NCBI RefSeq assembly: GCF_004402695.1 | Contig: NZ_SOFL01000002.1 | Location: 1-64,000, forward strand | DNA length: 64,000 bases | Reading direction: 5' to 3' | DNA from: Cryobacterium adonitolivorans | Lineage (GTDB): Bacteria; Actinomycetota; Actinomycetes; Actinomycetales; Microbacteriaceae | Part shown: positions 45,571-54,787 of the stretch, piece after piece | Layout: every line of letters begins with the position of its first letter | How positions within the stretch are numbered: the first letter of the stretch is position 1 | Notes under the pieces: model-generated | What the model was told of the DNA's origin: nothing | The model's input: the letters and a program-made list of their open reading frames with translations, nothing else | The model's database searches: none | Translations under genes and position numbers: made by a program

Positions 45571-46236
45571 ATGTGGGCTGCATTGGGCCAAGTTCTTCCC
45601 ATCGCAGTTGCTGCCGCGCTAAGTTCCGTGCCGATCCTTGTCACCATTTCCATCCTCCTCTCACCCAACAGGCGAAGGAGCGGCCCGGCCTTTTTGATCG
45701 GCTGGGTCGTCGGGATCGCTCTGGCTGTGGTGGTGTTCACCGCGCTTGCCTACGTGATCCCCGCAGTTCCGCCCAGGAAATCCCAGGTGGCGATCGGGGT
45801 CTCACTAATCGTTGTCGGCCTTGCCTTGATTGTCTTCGCAATAGTGGTCTGGAGGCGAGCGGCCAAGCCCGATCCTGCCGGGGTACCGAAATGGCTTTCA
45901 GCTGCCGGGTCGCTCGGCGCCTGGCAGGCTTTCGGCCTCGCCCTGGCACTGAATTTCCGGCCCAAGGGACTGCTCCTCAGCGCAGCAGCCGGACTCTCGC
46001 TTCGGGCACAGGACCTGACTCTCGGTCAGTTCACGGTGGTGGTCTTGATATTCACCGCCATCTCAGCCTCGACGGTAGCGGTGCCGGTGATAGCCAACAT
46101 GACCCGCCCGGCGACAACCGAAAGATGGCTGATCGACGCACGGGAGTGGGTCACCCAGAACAATCGCATTGTCAGCGTGTTGATCATGCTCCTGATCGGA
46201 GCGGTCGTCGTCGGGAGCGGGCTGGCGCATCTCTGA
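45571..46236 (+). CDS. GAP family (LysE-like) membrane protein
   Basis: 221 residues, six helices. LGQVLPIAVAAALSSVPILV, RRSGPAFLIGWVVGIALAVV and LALNFRPKGLLLSAAAGLS fit the actinobacterial GAP/Sap family, related to LysE exporters and to mycobacterial glycolipid-export helpers. ATG start with GAGGGGAAAG upstream. First gene of a probable operon reaching the SulP gene. Confidence 0.82.
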   Translation: MWAALGQVLPIAVAAALSSVPILVTISILLSPNRRRSGPAFLIGWVVGIALAVVVFTALAYVIPAVPPRKSQVAIGVSLIVVGLALIVFAIVVWRRAAKPDPAGVPKWLSAAGSLGAWQAFGLALALNFRPKGLLLSAAAGLSLRAQDLTLGQFTVVVLIFTAISASTVAVPVIANMTRPATTERWLIDAREWVTQNNRIVSVLIMLLIGAVVVGSGLAHL

Positions 46237-46304
46237 ACGCGCTCACAATCCCATAAGAAAGGACAACGTCATGCGGAACAAGACCAGGTGCAGGGGACCT
46301 CACC

Positions 46305-46511
46305 GTGCTGGAACTAGACGAGGTGCCCAAGCAGTACGGGCTGAACGAGTTCGAGCCTGGTGCATCCGCCGCGGTCCTGGCCGTCGAGCACGGGTGTGCC
46401 CGTGACTTCGGCGAAGCGCTGTACCGCGCCGGAGGGCAGGTCCTGCACACGGAACGAGTTCCAGCACCTGTCGTGAACGAACTCCTCGCTTCTATGAACG
46501 CCTCGGCGTGA
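46305..46511 (+). pseudogene. C-terminal fragment of a DUF6325-family gene
   Basis: 68 codons from GTG 46305. EFEPGASAAVLAVEHGCARDF and ALYRAGGQVLHTERVPAPVV match the second half of the DUF6325 proteins at 53659 and 54947 (MDPGTVAGVLVYENVWAGPF, ARRAGGTLVADGRI). The first half is missing; a ribosome site and ATG at 46271 remain out of frame. Could also be a functional short form. Confidence 0.6.
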
Positions 46512-46550
46512 CAACAACCATCTCAGAATGACGATTAAAGGAGAGCGAAA

Positions 46551-46853
46551 ATGCTAGGTCGAAGAATGCGGCGGCGCCGTTTGCTGCGCACGGTGGCGAC
46601 GACGGCGGTCGTGGCGGGTACAGCGTCAGCGGTTTCCGGTGGGATTCAGTCGGCAGCCTATGAGGAACAACACCAGCAGGAACAGATAGACATGGGTGCC
46701 CAGCAAGCCGTCGCCGCGCAGCAGGCCGCCGCTCCGGCACCACATGCGGTTCCGGACCTGGTGGCGCAGATCCAACAACTCGCTGCGCTCCACGGTCAAG
46801 GAATCCTCTCGGACGATGAGTTCGCTGCGGCGAAAGCCAAACTGCTTCCCTGA
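46551..46853 (+). CDS. Small SHOCT-domain protein
   Basis: 100 residues. Very basic head (MLGRRMRRRRLLR), one hydrophobic segment (TVATTAVVAGTASAVSGG), Gln-rich linker, and a C-terminal SHOCT motif (VAQIQQLAALHGQGILSDDEFAAAKAKLL). AAAGGAG ribosome site 8 bases upstream. Probably membrane-associated; function unknown. Confidence 0.85.
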   Translation: MLGRRMRRRRLLRTVATTAVVAGTASAVSGGIQSAAYEEQHQQEQIDMGAQQAVAAQQAAAPAPHAVPDLVAQIQQLAALHGQGILSDDEFAAAKAKLLP

Positions 46854-46868
46854 CCGATCGGAGTCGAT

Positions 46869-47786
46869 ATGACGACCAACTTGCCAGACCCACCCGGATC
46901 CCACCGTCGGGGACGCCGGCTGCCCAGACGGGCGTCCTCGGCGTTGGCGGAACGTTGGACGAGGGTCGACGGAGTCGACGTCTTCTACCGGGAATCACCC
47001 TCCCCGCCGGATGCGCCCGTCATGATGCACGTACACGGTTTCGGCCTTTCAGGCCGGTACTTGCTTCCCACGGCAGAACGACTCCATGACGAGTTCCACA
47101 CCTTGGTTCCTGATCTGCCAGGATTCGGTCGCAGCGGGAAGCCGATCAACCCCCTCGACGTGCCCGATCTCGCTCACGCGGCCGCCAGGTTCCTCGACGA
47201 TCGTCACATCTCGTCGGCCACTCTCGTGGGCAATTCAATGGGCTGCCCGGTCATCTGCGAGTTCGCGTACCACTATCCCGAGCGCCTGGACCGGGCGGTA
47301 CTTGTCTCGCCGGCCGGGGGAGTCCACAACCAGCCGTTACGACGTGCCATGCGGCAACTCGCTCGCGACGGCACCCGCGAGCCCGTCGGAATGATGCGAG
47401 TGGCCGCCCCGGATTACCTGAGATTCGGTGTCCCCAGCACCGTCAGGATGTTTCGGGCCCTCACCCGTTACCCGTCGCTCGATCGATTGCTGGCCTTGAA
47501 AATCCCGACCCTGGTGGTCCTCGGTGACCAAGATCCGCTGATGCCGAGCCCTGCCCGGGTTCGCGAGGTCGCAAGCCGCACGGACAACCACGTCCTTGTG
47601 GTGATCATCGAAGGGGCGGCGCACGCAATCAATTTCAGCAACCCCGGCGAACTGGCTCATATCATCCGCCAGTTCATGGCCGATCAACCGATTCTTGACG
47701 ATCCGGACGAGCCTGGGCACTCCCGCTGCTACGAGATCCACCGTGGAACGCTCCACCCCCAACAAAACCCACGACCATGGCAATAG
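46869..47786 (+). CDS. Alpha/beta hydrolase
   Basis: 305 residues. MMHVHGFGLSGRYLLPTAER (oxyanion HG), LVPDLPGFGRSGKP, the nucleophile Ser in LVGNSMGCPVICE, the acid in VVLGDQDPLMPSPAR and the His in IIEGAAHAINFSNPGEL. A canonical serine hydrolase of unknown substrate. Overlaps the SulP gene by 10 bases. Confidence 0.88.
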   Translation: MTTNLPDPPGSHRRGRRLPRRASSALAERWTRVDGVDVFYRESPSPPDAPVMMHVHGFGLSGRYLLPTAERLHDEFHTLVPDLPGFGRSGKPINPLDVPDLAHAAARFLDDRHISSATLVGNSMGCPVICEFAYHYPERLDRAVLVSPAGGVHNQPLRRAMRQLARDGTREPVGMMRVAAPDYLRFGVPSTVRMFRALTRYPSLDRLLALKIPTLVVLGDQDPLMPSPARVREVASRTDNHVLVVIIEGAAHAINFSNPGELAHIIRQFMADQPILDDPDEPGHSRCYEIHRGTLHPQQNPRPWQ

Positions 47787-49435
47787 TTGCAGGCCTGACA
47801 GCCCAAACCGCCCTAAGGGAGGTTGTCGCGGGAGTCACACTGATCGCTATCGCTGTGCCGCTCAACATCGGATACGCCCAGATCGCGGGTCTTCCGCCGA
47901 CGGCAGGCCTGTACGCCCTCATCGTTCCGGCGGTGCTGTACACGCTGCTGGTGTCCTCTCGCCAACTCGTCGCATCCCCGGATGCCGCGGCGGCCGCCCT
48001 TGTCGCCTCGTCGGTAGGCGGGCTCGCCGTGGCCGGCAGCGAGGACTACGCCACCATGGCGTTCGCGCAGGCCATCATCGGCGGTGTCCTGTTCCTCCTC
48101 GCTTCGCTGTTCAAACTTGGATTCCTCGCGAACTTCCTGTCGAAGCCGATCCTCATCGGCTTCGTCGGTGGCCTCGCGCTCGACATCCTGGTCAGTCAGC
48201 TGGCGAAGATGCTCGGCATCAAGATCGATTCCGGCGGCGAATTCGTCGACAAGGTCGTCGGCATCGTGACTGGGCTGGGCACTATGAATCTCTGGTCAGT
48301 GCTGATCTCTGCCGTCGCCATAGCGGTGTTGCTGCTGGGCCGCCGATTCGCGCGGGCAGTGCCGTGGGCCCTGGTCGTCCTCATCGCCGCGACCGTTCTG
48401 GTGGTCACGACCGGACTACAAGAACACGGGGTCGCCGTACTCGGCCCCGTCGAGGCCGGGCCACCGAGGCTTTCTTGGCCGATACTCGACTTGAGCGCAT
48501 GGTTCGCCCTGGTGCCTCCGGCGATAGCACTCACCGCGGTCACGATGGGCGAGGGCCTTCTCGTCGCTCGCAGCTACGGGGAGAAGAACGGGTACGCCAC
48601 CAAGCCCAACCGTGACCTTCTCGCGTTCGGTGTGGCGAACGTCGCCTCCGGCGCAACCGGGGGATTCACGCTCGGCTCGTCGACATCGCGAACCGCGGCC
48701 ATGGACCAGGCCGGGTCTCGAACGCAGCTGCCCACGCTCGTCGTCGCGGCTGGCACCCTGCTGCTGCTGCTGTTCGGAACCGCGCTCCTGGAGCCCATAC
48801 CCTCTCCCGCCATCGGCGCGATCGTCGGGGTTGCGGTCCTGCCGCTCCTCGGCATCGGCGAATTCCGGAAGCTGTGGAGGCAGGATCGTTTCGAATTCGC
48901 CGTCGGCGCAGCCTGCTTTCTCGTGACGCTGTTCATCGGAGCGATCCCTGGCATAGTCGTCGCGTTCGTGCTAGCTCTGATCAACCTCGTTCGACGCGCA
49001 TCTGCGCCGGCCATCGATGTCCTCGCGGCCGATGACAACCCCCGCAGCTCCCTCCTGGCCTCAGCAGCGGACGGCACCACCACCGCACCGGGTGTCCTCG
49101 TCATCCGACTGGCCGCGCCACTCTTTTTCGCCAATGGAACAGTGTTCTCTGACGCCGTCACCAGGGCGGTGACCGGTGCACGCACGAGCGGCTCCGGCGT
49201 GCGTCAAATCGTTCTCGACCTTGAAGCAGTGACCGACGTCGACGTCACCGGGGCCGAAGCGTTCAGCGTTCTGAAGAAATGGCTACACGCGCAAGGAGTC
49301 ACCCTCGCGTTCAGCCGGGGCCGACCCCCTCTGCTGAAGCGGATGCGTCACCTCGGCCTACTCGATGACGAAACCGTCTACCCCACCAATCGCGCAGCGA
49401 TCGCCGCACTCACCTCATCATTCGACGCGTCATAG
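47777..49435 (+). CDS. SulP-family anion transporter with STAS domain
   Basis: 552 residues. Many helices, with IAVPLNIGYAQIAGLPPTAG near the start and GGFTLGSSTSRTAAMDQAG as the second family signature. A C-terminal STAS domain (VRQIVLDLEAVTDVDVTGAEAFSVL) follows. SulP proteins move sulfate, bicarbonate or other anions. Sulfate uptake would fit the nearby arylsulfatase, but this is inference. Confidence 0.9.
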   Translation: MAIVAGLTAQTALREVVAGVTLIAIAVPLNIGYAQIAGLPPTAGLYALIVPAVLYTLLVSSRQLVASPDAAAAALVASSVGGLAVAGSEDYATMAFAQAIIGGVLFLLASLFKLGFLANFLSKPILIGFVGGLALDILVSQLAKMLGIKIDSGGEFVDKVVGIVTGLGTMNLWSVLISAVAIAVLLLGRRFARAVPWALVVLIAATVLVVTTGLQEHGVAVLGPVEAGPPRLSWPILDLSAWFALVPPAIALTAVTMGEGLLVARSYGEKNGYATKPNRDLLAFGVANVASGATGGFTLGSSTSRTAAMDQAGSRTQLPTLVVAAGTLLLLLFGTALLEPIPSPAIGAIVGVAVLPLLGIGEFRKLWRQDRFEFAVGAACFLVTLFIGAIPGIVVAFVLALINLVRRASAPAIDVLAADDNPRSSLLASAADGTTTAPGVLVIRLAAPLFFANGTVFSDAVTRAVTGARTSGSGVRQIVLDLEAVTDVDVTGAEAFSVLKKWLHAQGVTLAFSRGRPPLLKRMRHLGLLDDETVYPTNRAAIAALTSSFDAS

Positions 49436-49458
49436 TCACCGAACGATTTCACGTCAGG

Positions 49459-50280
49459 GCGTAGCACGCAGCGGAATCCAAGGTGAGATGTGGCGGTATC
49501 GATGTGTTGTGGCATCCGCGCCGCGGGTCGCTAGCGTTGACAGTAGTTGGGTGAGCACAGGTGAGAGCCGCCCTTCATCACCTTTCGCGGAATGGACAAG
49601 CCCTCTGCTGAGTCAACGCTATTCTCGGCGCTTCCGCAGCGCGGATTGTTCATGCTGCAGCAGGCGTGCGCCATCGCCTCGTGGCGTCCGAATCAGTCGG
49701 CGGTCCATTCCCAGACGTTACCGATCATGTCTTACAACCCGTAGCCGTTGGGTGGGAACGAGCCGTGAGGGGCTGTTCCTTCGAAGCCGTCGTCCATCGT
49801 GTTCTAGATCGGGAACCCACCCTGCCACGTGTTCGCCATCGACGTCCCGCCAGGGGATAGTTCAGCGCCCCACGCGTGCTCGGCGCCCTCCAGGCCACCT
49901 CGGGCCGCAAATTCCCACTCGGCCTCAGTCGGAAGAACCTTACCGGCCCACGTGGCGTAAGCCTCGACGTCCTCCCAAGCGACGTGCACCAACGGATGGC
50001 TTTCGATACCGGCGATTGAACTGTCTGGTCCATGGGGGTGGCGCCACTGGGCGCCCGGCACGTAGGACCACCAGTTGTAGGAGTTACCGAGACTCACTCG
50101 GTGCGTCGGTTTGATGAAGACGGACGACCCAGGGTCGAGCATGTCCTCCGACGCGCCCGGGTAGTCCGCAAGATTGGGGCGGCGCTCGGCGACGGTGACG
50201 TAGCCCGTGCTGGCGACGAAAGAGGAGAAAAGGTCGCCGCCAGGTATCCACATCATCCCCGGGGGAGCGACCGTAGACAT
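49459..50280 (-). pseudogene. Formylglycine-generating enzyme (SUMF1-type), inactivated
   Basis: From ATG 50280: MMWIPGG, then FVASTGYVTVAERRP, VPGAQWRHPHGPDSS, HPLVHVAWEDVEAYATWAGK and PTEAEWEFAARGG, all hallmarks. The frame continues without shift past stops at 49806-49804 (TAG), 49734-49732 (TAA), 49695-49693 (TGA) and 49533-49531 (TAG) to FRCV near 49464. Between them DMIGNVWEWT and the active-site region GGSHLCSPNYCQR survive. About 40 residues expected after WIPGG are missing. The enzyme would convert the CxPxR cysteine of sulfatases to formylglycine. Confidence 0.88.
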
Positions 50281-50429
50281 GGCTGCTCTGATCGATTCGG
50301 TGTTCCCCGCGCCCACTGATCCGTGGTGCAAGGCGCCGACGTCGGCGGTCATGATCAGATGCACATTTGTGCCGGTGATCATGAATTTCCCATCTGCGGT
50401 AACGCTTCGCGCCGCTATTTGCCGTGCCC

Positions 50430-50654
50430 TCAATCGGACATTGAGACGTCTGGTATCCGGTTTACAGAGACCAACTCGATGGTCAGGTCAGCCATAAGTT
50501 CGAGCAGACCATTCAAGCGCGCCTGATCGTCGACCCATCCCACTAGATAGGTTCTGCCGCTGTCAATCCTGCTCACCGTGAAGCCGTCGAAGGCAGCGAC
50601 GAGAGCAGGACTCAGCACCGTAGAGACCACAAGCTCGAAGGTTCCGGCACGCAC
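50430..50654 (-). CDS. Small conserved hypothetical protein
   Basis: 74 residues from GTG 50654, with AAGGAAGG 7 bases upstream. STVLSPALVAAFDGFTVSRI, then TYLVGWVDDQARLNGLLELMA and ELVSVNRI: a beta-alpha-beta fold of a small family I have seen as unannotated in actinobacteria. It is divergent from the LAL regulator and shares site g. Confidence 0.7.
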   Translation of the reverse strand: MRAGTFELVVSTVLSPALVAAFDGFTVSRIDSGRTYLVGWVDDQARLNGLLELMADLTIELVSVNRIPDVSMSD

Positions 50655-50725
50655 GATTTGCCTTCCTTAGCGCATCGTCTGCGATGCTCTAGCTCACATG
50701 CTGCTTCATGGCACCGCAGCGGTCG

Positions 50726-50742
50726 TCATCCCCGAAGGATGA
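50726..50742. promoter_or_regulatory. Palindromic operator-like site g (LAL regulator divergent promoter)
   Basis: TCATCCCCGAAGGATGA, with perfect arms. Centred 79 bases before the regulator start and 81 before the divergent small gene, so it could serve both and allow autoregulation. Confidence 0.75.
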
Positions 50743-50813
50743 TTGCCCCGCCTGCTCCTAGCCGCCGTCGGCACGGCGTGCAAAAGTGGGCACTCCGTGG
50801 AGGGAGACCCAGA

Positions 50814-53399
50814 ATGGATTCGAGCCGCTTTGTTCCCGCGCATGCAGTAGACCGACCGGATCTTCGTCGCGAGCTGGATGTCTCACTTGTGCGGACCCTG
50901 ACGGTCCTCGTTGCCGGCGCGGGCGCCGGAAAGTCCGTACTGCTGACACAGTGGGCGGATTCCCATCCTGAAGTTCGCTTGGTTTGGATTGACCTCGAAG
51001 TTGATGACGCCGACTTTGGCCATTTTCTCCAGCACTTCCTCAGTGCCCTCGAGGACGTTGCCCCGGGGATAGCTGGAATCGCATCACCGGAGACCCTGTC
51101 TCGGGTCGGCATCACCGACTCGCTGGCCGACGCGATCGTCGACCAGCTGCGCGCCGCAGGTGAATTCACTGTGATCTTCGACGACATCCACCACCTCGCT
51201 GATGCGGGAAACGTGCTCGACGTGGCCGGACTGATCGGGAAATTTCCCAGCAATGTTCACGTCATTACGTCAAGCCGTGTCGATCTTCCGCTTCCACGTA
51301 GCCGCGCACGTCTGCGCAACGAGGTGCACGAGATCCGGCAAGCTCAGTTGGCATTCACGGTGGAACAGACGGCTGAACTCCTGCGCCGCGTCACCAAGCT
51401 CGACCTGGATGGCGCCAGCATCAGGGCGTTGGTCGAGCGAACAGAAGGCTGGCCGGCGGGATTGCTCCTCGCCGCAGTCACGCTCCGGACCCATCCAGAA
51501 CCGAGTACCTTCATTGCGGAGTTCAGCGGATCAGACCGACTTGTGGCCGAATATCTCAGCAACGAGGTTCTCGCCACACTCAGCGACGAAGACCGCAACG
51601 GCGCGCTCGAGTTGTCGATCCTGGACAGGATGAGCCTGCCGTTGGTCGCCGAGGTATCGTCCGCACCAGCGCTCCTGGCACTCCTGGCCCGCTTGCAACG
51701 AGACTCACGGTTTGTGATCCCGCTCGACGATCATCAGGAATGGTTTCGTTTTCACCACCTGTTTCGTGATCTCCTTCGCGTTCGTGCCCGCTCAGAAAAT
51801 GCCGCGGCTGAAAATCGGATTCTGACAGAAGCAGCCGAGTGGCATCTCCGACAGGGTGACTCCGCCACCGCCATCGAGTACCTCCTTCGCGCAGGCAGAT
51901 GGGAACGCGCGGCCCAGTCAATCCTTGCTCACGGCTCCAGCGTGTTCGAGCAAGGCGAGATGGCAAAGCTCATTGGCTGGATCCGCCGCATACCGCAAAG
52001 CTTCCGGGCCGACAGCGTCGACTTACTGCTCCTCCACGGCATCCTCACCGGCATGGACGGCCATGCCGCCGATTCGGAGAACCTGCTTCGTACCGCTGCC
52101 AGCCACCCCAAGGCGACTCTCGGTCAATCGGCCTGCGCCCTGAGTTTTCTGGCCGACCTGGCACAATGGCGGCCACATCCCCAAGCATCCATCGACTGCG
52201 CAGAGCGAGCTTTGGACGCGCTTGACCGGCTCGGAGACGGCCCTACCCCTCACCTCCTGCAACTCACCGACACACACTCACTCACAGCAGTGGCGTTGAT
52301 CGCTGGAGGCCGTGCACATTTCCTGGCCGGCAACTTTGAGCAGGCCCGGGACTGGCTCGAGCGTGGACTCTCCAGTCAGGGCGCCCGCTATTCGGTGTGG
52401 CGGATCAGCGCCCTGGGCTCGCTAGCGCTCGCTGAGGCCTGGTGCGGAGAAACGCTCCGCGCTATCGAATGCGCTGACGAGGCCCTCGCCGTCGCCGAAA
52501 CCACGGAAATGTACGTCCATCCAGCAACCGCAGATGCGTTCCTCGCCCGTGCCCTAATTGCCTTCGATGCCGGTGACGCGGACCAATCGGAGTTCGAGCT
52601 ACAGGAAGCCCGGGCACGTGTGGAAGCGAACGAGCGCCTGCAATTGCTCTGGGTCGCGCATGGCCTATCGGTTCGACTTCGGTTCGCGCAGTCGCACCCG
52701 CACATCCAGGCTCCACCACCGGGGGTTCCCCCGCCGGTCGTGGCGGACCTGCTGTTGGCTGTGCGGGCACGAGAGCTGCGTCTCGACGGCTCCCCGGGCG
52801 CAGCGGTCCGAACCCTGTCCGAACGGCCAAGCCACTCCAGTTCGGTGCTGTTCGAGCTGGGTGCTGCCAAGCTTTCATTGGGTCACTCGAGTGAGGCCCG
52901 CGAGGTCCAACAGTCGCTGGCCCAATTGCCTGATGCCGACGACCCACTACCGAGAATCCGTAGGTTGCTCCTCGGCGCGTGGCTCTCAACGACCTCCGGC
53001 CGCACGGCGCAAACCGATTCGCTCGTATTTCAGGCGCTGAGTGTGGCCGACCAATACAACTTGATTTCCGTGTTCAGCGACAGCGGCCCTGAGATCACCA
53101 CTCGCATCGCCGCTCTCGGCGCCCCCTCGCTCCCTGCAATCGCCGGGACCGTGCTTCGTCAGGCAGCGGGCAGAACTCATACTTCAGCCAACAGTATGCC
53201 GACTGATCCGCTTACCGAGCGCGAAATGGAGGTGCTGGTCCTTCTGCCGACCCGTTTCTCGAATAGAGAACTCGCCGCCCGCTACTTCGTCTCGGTCAAC
53301 ACGATCAAGAGTCACATGTCGCACATCTATCGCAAGTTGGATGTCACGAATCGGAACGCGGCGATCAAGCGCGCCAATGAGCTGGGACTGCTCGAATAG
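50814..53399 (+). CDS. LuxR-type LAL transcriptional regulator (MalT-like)
   Basis: 861 residues from ATG 50814, with GGAGGGA upstream. An STAND-type ATPase: Walker A GAGAGKS (residues 35-41), Walker B VIFDDIHHL, winged-helix segment FRFHHLFRDLLRVRAR, then a long TPR-like helical region (~330-790). The LuxR HTH ends the protein: PLTEREMEVLVLLPTRFSNR, VNTIKSHMSHIYRKL. LAL proteins bind effectors in the TPR part and activate transcription. It sits inside the palindrome-bearing region and is the obvious candidate for the regulator. Confidence 0.92.
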   Translation: MDSSRFVPAHAVDRPDLRRELDVSLVRTLTVLVAGAGAGKSVLLTQWADSHPEVRLVWIDLEVDDADFGHFLQHFLSALEDVAPGIAGIASPETLSRVGITDSLADAIVDQLRAAGEFTVIFDDIHHLADAGNVLDVAGLIGKFPSNVHVITSSRVDLPLPRSRARLRNEVHEIRQAQLAFTVEQTAELLRRVTKLDLDGASIRALVERTEGWPAGLLLAAVTLRTHPEPSTFIAEFSGSDRLVAEYLSNEVLATLSDEDRNGALELSILDRMSLPLVAEVSSAPALLALLARLQRDSRFVIPLDDHQEWFRFHHLFRDLLRVRARSENAAAENRILTEAAEWHLRQGDSATAIEYLLRAGRWERAAQSILAHGSSVFEQGEMAKLIGWIRRIPQSFRADSVDLLLLHGILTGMDGHAADSENLLRTAASHPKATLGQSACALSFLADLAQWRPHPQASIDCAERALDALDRLGDGPTPHLLQLTDTHSLTAVALIAGGRAHFLAGNFEQARDWLERGLSSQGARYSVWRISALGSLALAEAWCGETLRAIECADEALAVAETTEMYVHPATADAFLARALIAFDAGDADQSEFELQEARARVEANERLQLLWVAHGLSVRLRFAQSHPHIQAPPPGVPPPVVADLLLAVRARELRLDGSPGAAVRTLSERPSHSSSVLFELGAAKLSLGHSSEAREVQQSLAQLPDADDPLPRIRRLLLGAWLSTTSGRTAQTDSLVFQALSVADQYNLISVFSDSGPEITTRIAALGAPSLPAIAGTVLRQAAGRTHTSANSMPTDPLTEREMEVLVLLPTRFSNRELAARYFVSVNTIKSHMSHIYRKLDVTNRNAAIKRANELGLLE

Positions 53400-53451
53400 C
53401 CAGCACGCCCAAATTCGCTCCAACGAACCGTGTTTCCTCACGCTGGCCAGC

Positions 53452-53468
53452 TCATCCCGCGAGGGTGA
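53452..53468. promoter_or_regulatory. Palindromic operator-like site h (DUF6325 operon)
   Basis: TCATCCCGCGAGGGTGA, 64 bases before the start of the small coupled gene at 53525. Confidence 0.75.
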
Positions 53469-53524
53469 TGTCATTGTGTTCTGGCAGGAATACCTTCAGC
53501 GAAGACAGATCGGGAAAGGTCCTC

Positions 53525-53662
53525 ATGAATGCGTCGGATTCTGCAGCGAGTGATTCGCTGCCCACTCAACCAATCGACATCGGCGATTTGATCGTGCAGA
53601 CCTCGCCGAGCGGCATTGGGCAGCCGACGATAAAGAATTTCACAGCTGGAGGGAAGAAATGA
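53525..53662 (+). CDS. Small protein coupled to DUF6325 gene
   Basis: 45 residues from ATG 53525, with GGGAAAGG upstream. Contains PIDIGDLIVQTSPSGIGQP. The stop overlaps the next ATG as ATGA, which suggests it is translated and is a leader or partner of the DUF6325 protein. Not recognised. Confidence 0.55.
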   Translation: MNASDSAASDSLPTQPIDIGDLIVQTSPSGIGQPTIKNFTAGGKK

Positions 53663-54117
53663 CGGATACCGACCCCACAGTGGTGGGCCCGATCGATTTC
53701 ATCATCGTCGAATTCCCGGCAGGGGAATCAAACTTCAACGGCGAGATGATTGACGAACTCGGGGAACTGATGGACGCGAACACCATCCGACTTATAGACG
53801 CGATAATTCTGGTCAAGGACGCCGCCGGAGTCGTCGAAGCGCTTGAACTCAGCGAGGTCGATGCAGATGGGCCCCTCGCGGAGCTCGAGAGCGAGCTTCG
53901 CGATTTCCTCGGAGAAGACGACCTCGGCAACCTGTCGGCAGCCATGGACCCCGGTACCGTTGCCGGCGTCCTCGTTTACGAGAACGTGTGGGCTGGCCCG
54001 TTCGCCGCGGCTGCTCGGCGTGCAGGCGGCACGCTTGTCGCAGACGGACGGATTCATACCCAAGACCTTGCAGCGGCAATCGACGCTGAACGCGAACTCG
54101 AGAACTTAGGAGCATGA
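53659..54117 (+). CDS. DUF6325 family protein (copy 1)
   Basis: 152 residues. GPIDFIIVEFPAGESNFNGE, NTIRLIDAIILVKDAAGVVE, MDPGTVAGVLVYENVWAGPF and ARRAGGTLVADGRI are the family blocks. No membrane segments; a compact alpha/beta fold. About 60% identical by eye to the copy at 54947. The biochemical role is unknown. It is followed one base later by a micropeptide. Confidence 0.88.
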   Translation: MTDTDPTVVGPIDFIIVEFPAGESNFNGEMIDELGELMDANTIRLIDAIILVKDAAGVVEALELSEVDADGPLAELESELRDFLGEDDLGNLSAAMDPGTVAGVLVYENVWAGPFAAAARRAGGTLVADGRIHTQDLAAAIDAERELENLGA

Positions 54118-54118
54118 G

Positions 54119-54271
54119 ATGAGACCAGGACGAGTAGGACGAGTTGGAGTAATTCGAGCCCCTATCGCCAAGGCAGCGGTTGTGACTCGTGCCGTCACGC
54201 CCGGACCTGCACCCGTGGCCAAGACCGCGGTCGTGGCCGCAGCCGTCACTCCACGACGACGCAGGATCTAG
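54119..54271 (+). CDS. Micropeptide paired with DUF6325 (copy 1)
   Basis: 50 residues from ATG 54119. Basic head (MRPGRVGRVGV), two internal repeats PIAKAAVVTRAVTPGP and PVAKTAVVAAAVTP, then RRRRI. The Ala/Val-rich segments between cationic ends may insert in or lie on a membrane. A paralogue with the same layout follows the second DUF6325 gene, which supports real coding. Confidence 0.75.
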   Translation: MRPGRVGRVGVIRAPIAKAAVVTRAVTPGPAPVAKTAVVAAAVTPRRRRI

Positions 54272-54295
54272 AGCACTAGAGCAAGAGGCCACACC

Positions 54296-54787
54296 ATGAG
54301 CGCTGCAGAGCGAACTTTGAGCACCGAAGACAAATCCGGATGGACCGGGTTCGCCGCATTCATGATCCTGATCAACGGAATGTTCGGAGTCATGCAAGGC
54401 GTCGGCGCGATCTTCGCCTCCTTCGTGTGGATGTTCTGGTTCTATGTCACCGTCTCCTGCATCTGGGTTTTCATCACCGTCATCATGGACGTCTTCCGCT
54501 CCTCGGATCTTGGCGGCGGGGCCAAGGTCCTGTGGGTTTTGCTCCTGGTCCTTTTGCCGTTCCTGGGCACGTTCATCAATCTGATCGCTCGGGGAAAGAA
54601 AATGTCGCGACGGCAGGCTGACCAGGCGCAACAGGCTCAGGGGGACACGAACAGCTACCTTCGCGAAGATGCCGGTACTTCTTCGCCCGGCGCCGAAATC
54701 GAATCCGCGAAACGCCTTCTGGACTCGGGCGCCATTTCTCAGTCCGAGTTCGACACGCTCATAACTCGCGCTCTCATTCCGGCGTGA
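54296..54787 (+). CDS. PLDc_N and SHOCT domain protein
   Basis: 163 residues. Two helices (FGVMQGVGAIFASFVWMFWF, VLWVLLLVLLPFLGTFINLI) form the PLDc_N module. The end is a SHOCT motif (EIESAKRLLDSGAISQSEFDTLITRAL). Clearly paralogous to 42216-42620. It separates the two DUF6325 modules and probably belongs to the same transcript. Confidence 0.87.
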   Translation: MSAAERTLSTEDKSGWTGFAAFMILINGMFGVMQGVGAIFASFVWMFWFYVTVSCIWVFITVIMDVFRSSDLGGGAKVLWVLLLVLLPFLGTFINLIARGKKMSRRQADQAQQAQGDTNSYLREDAGTSSPGAEIESAKRLLDSGAISQSEFDTLITRALIPA

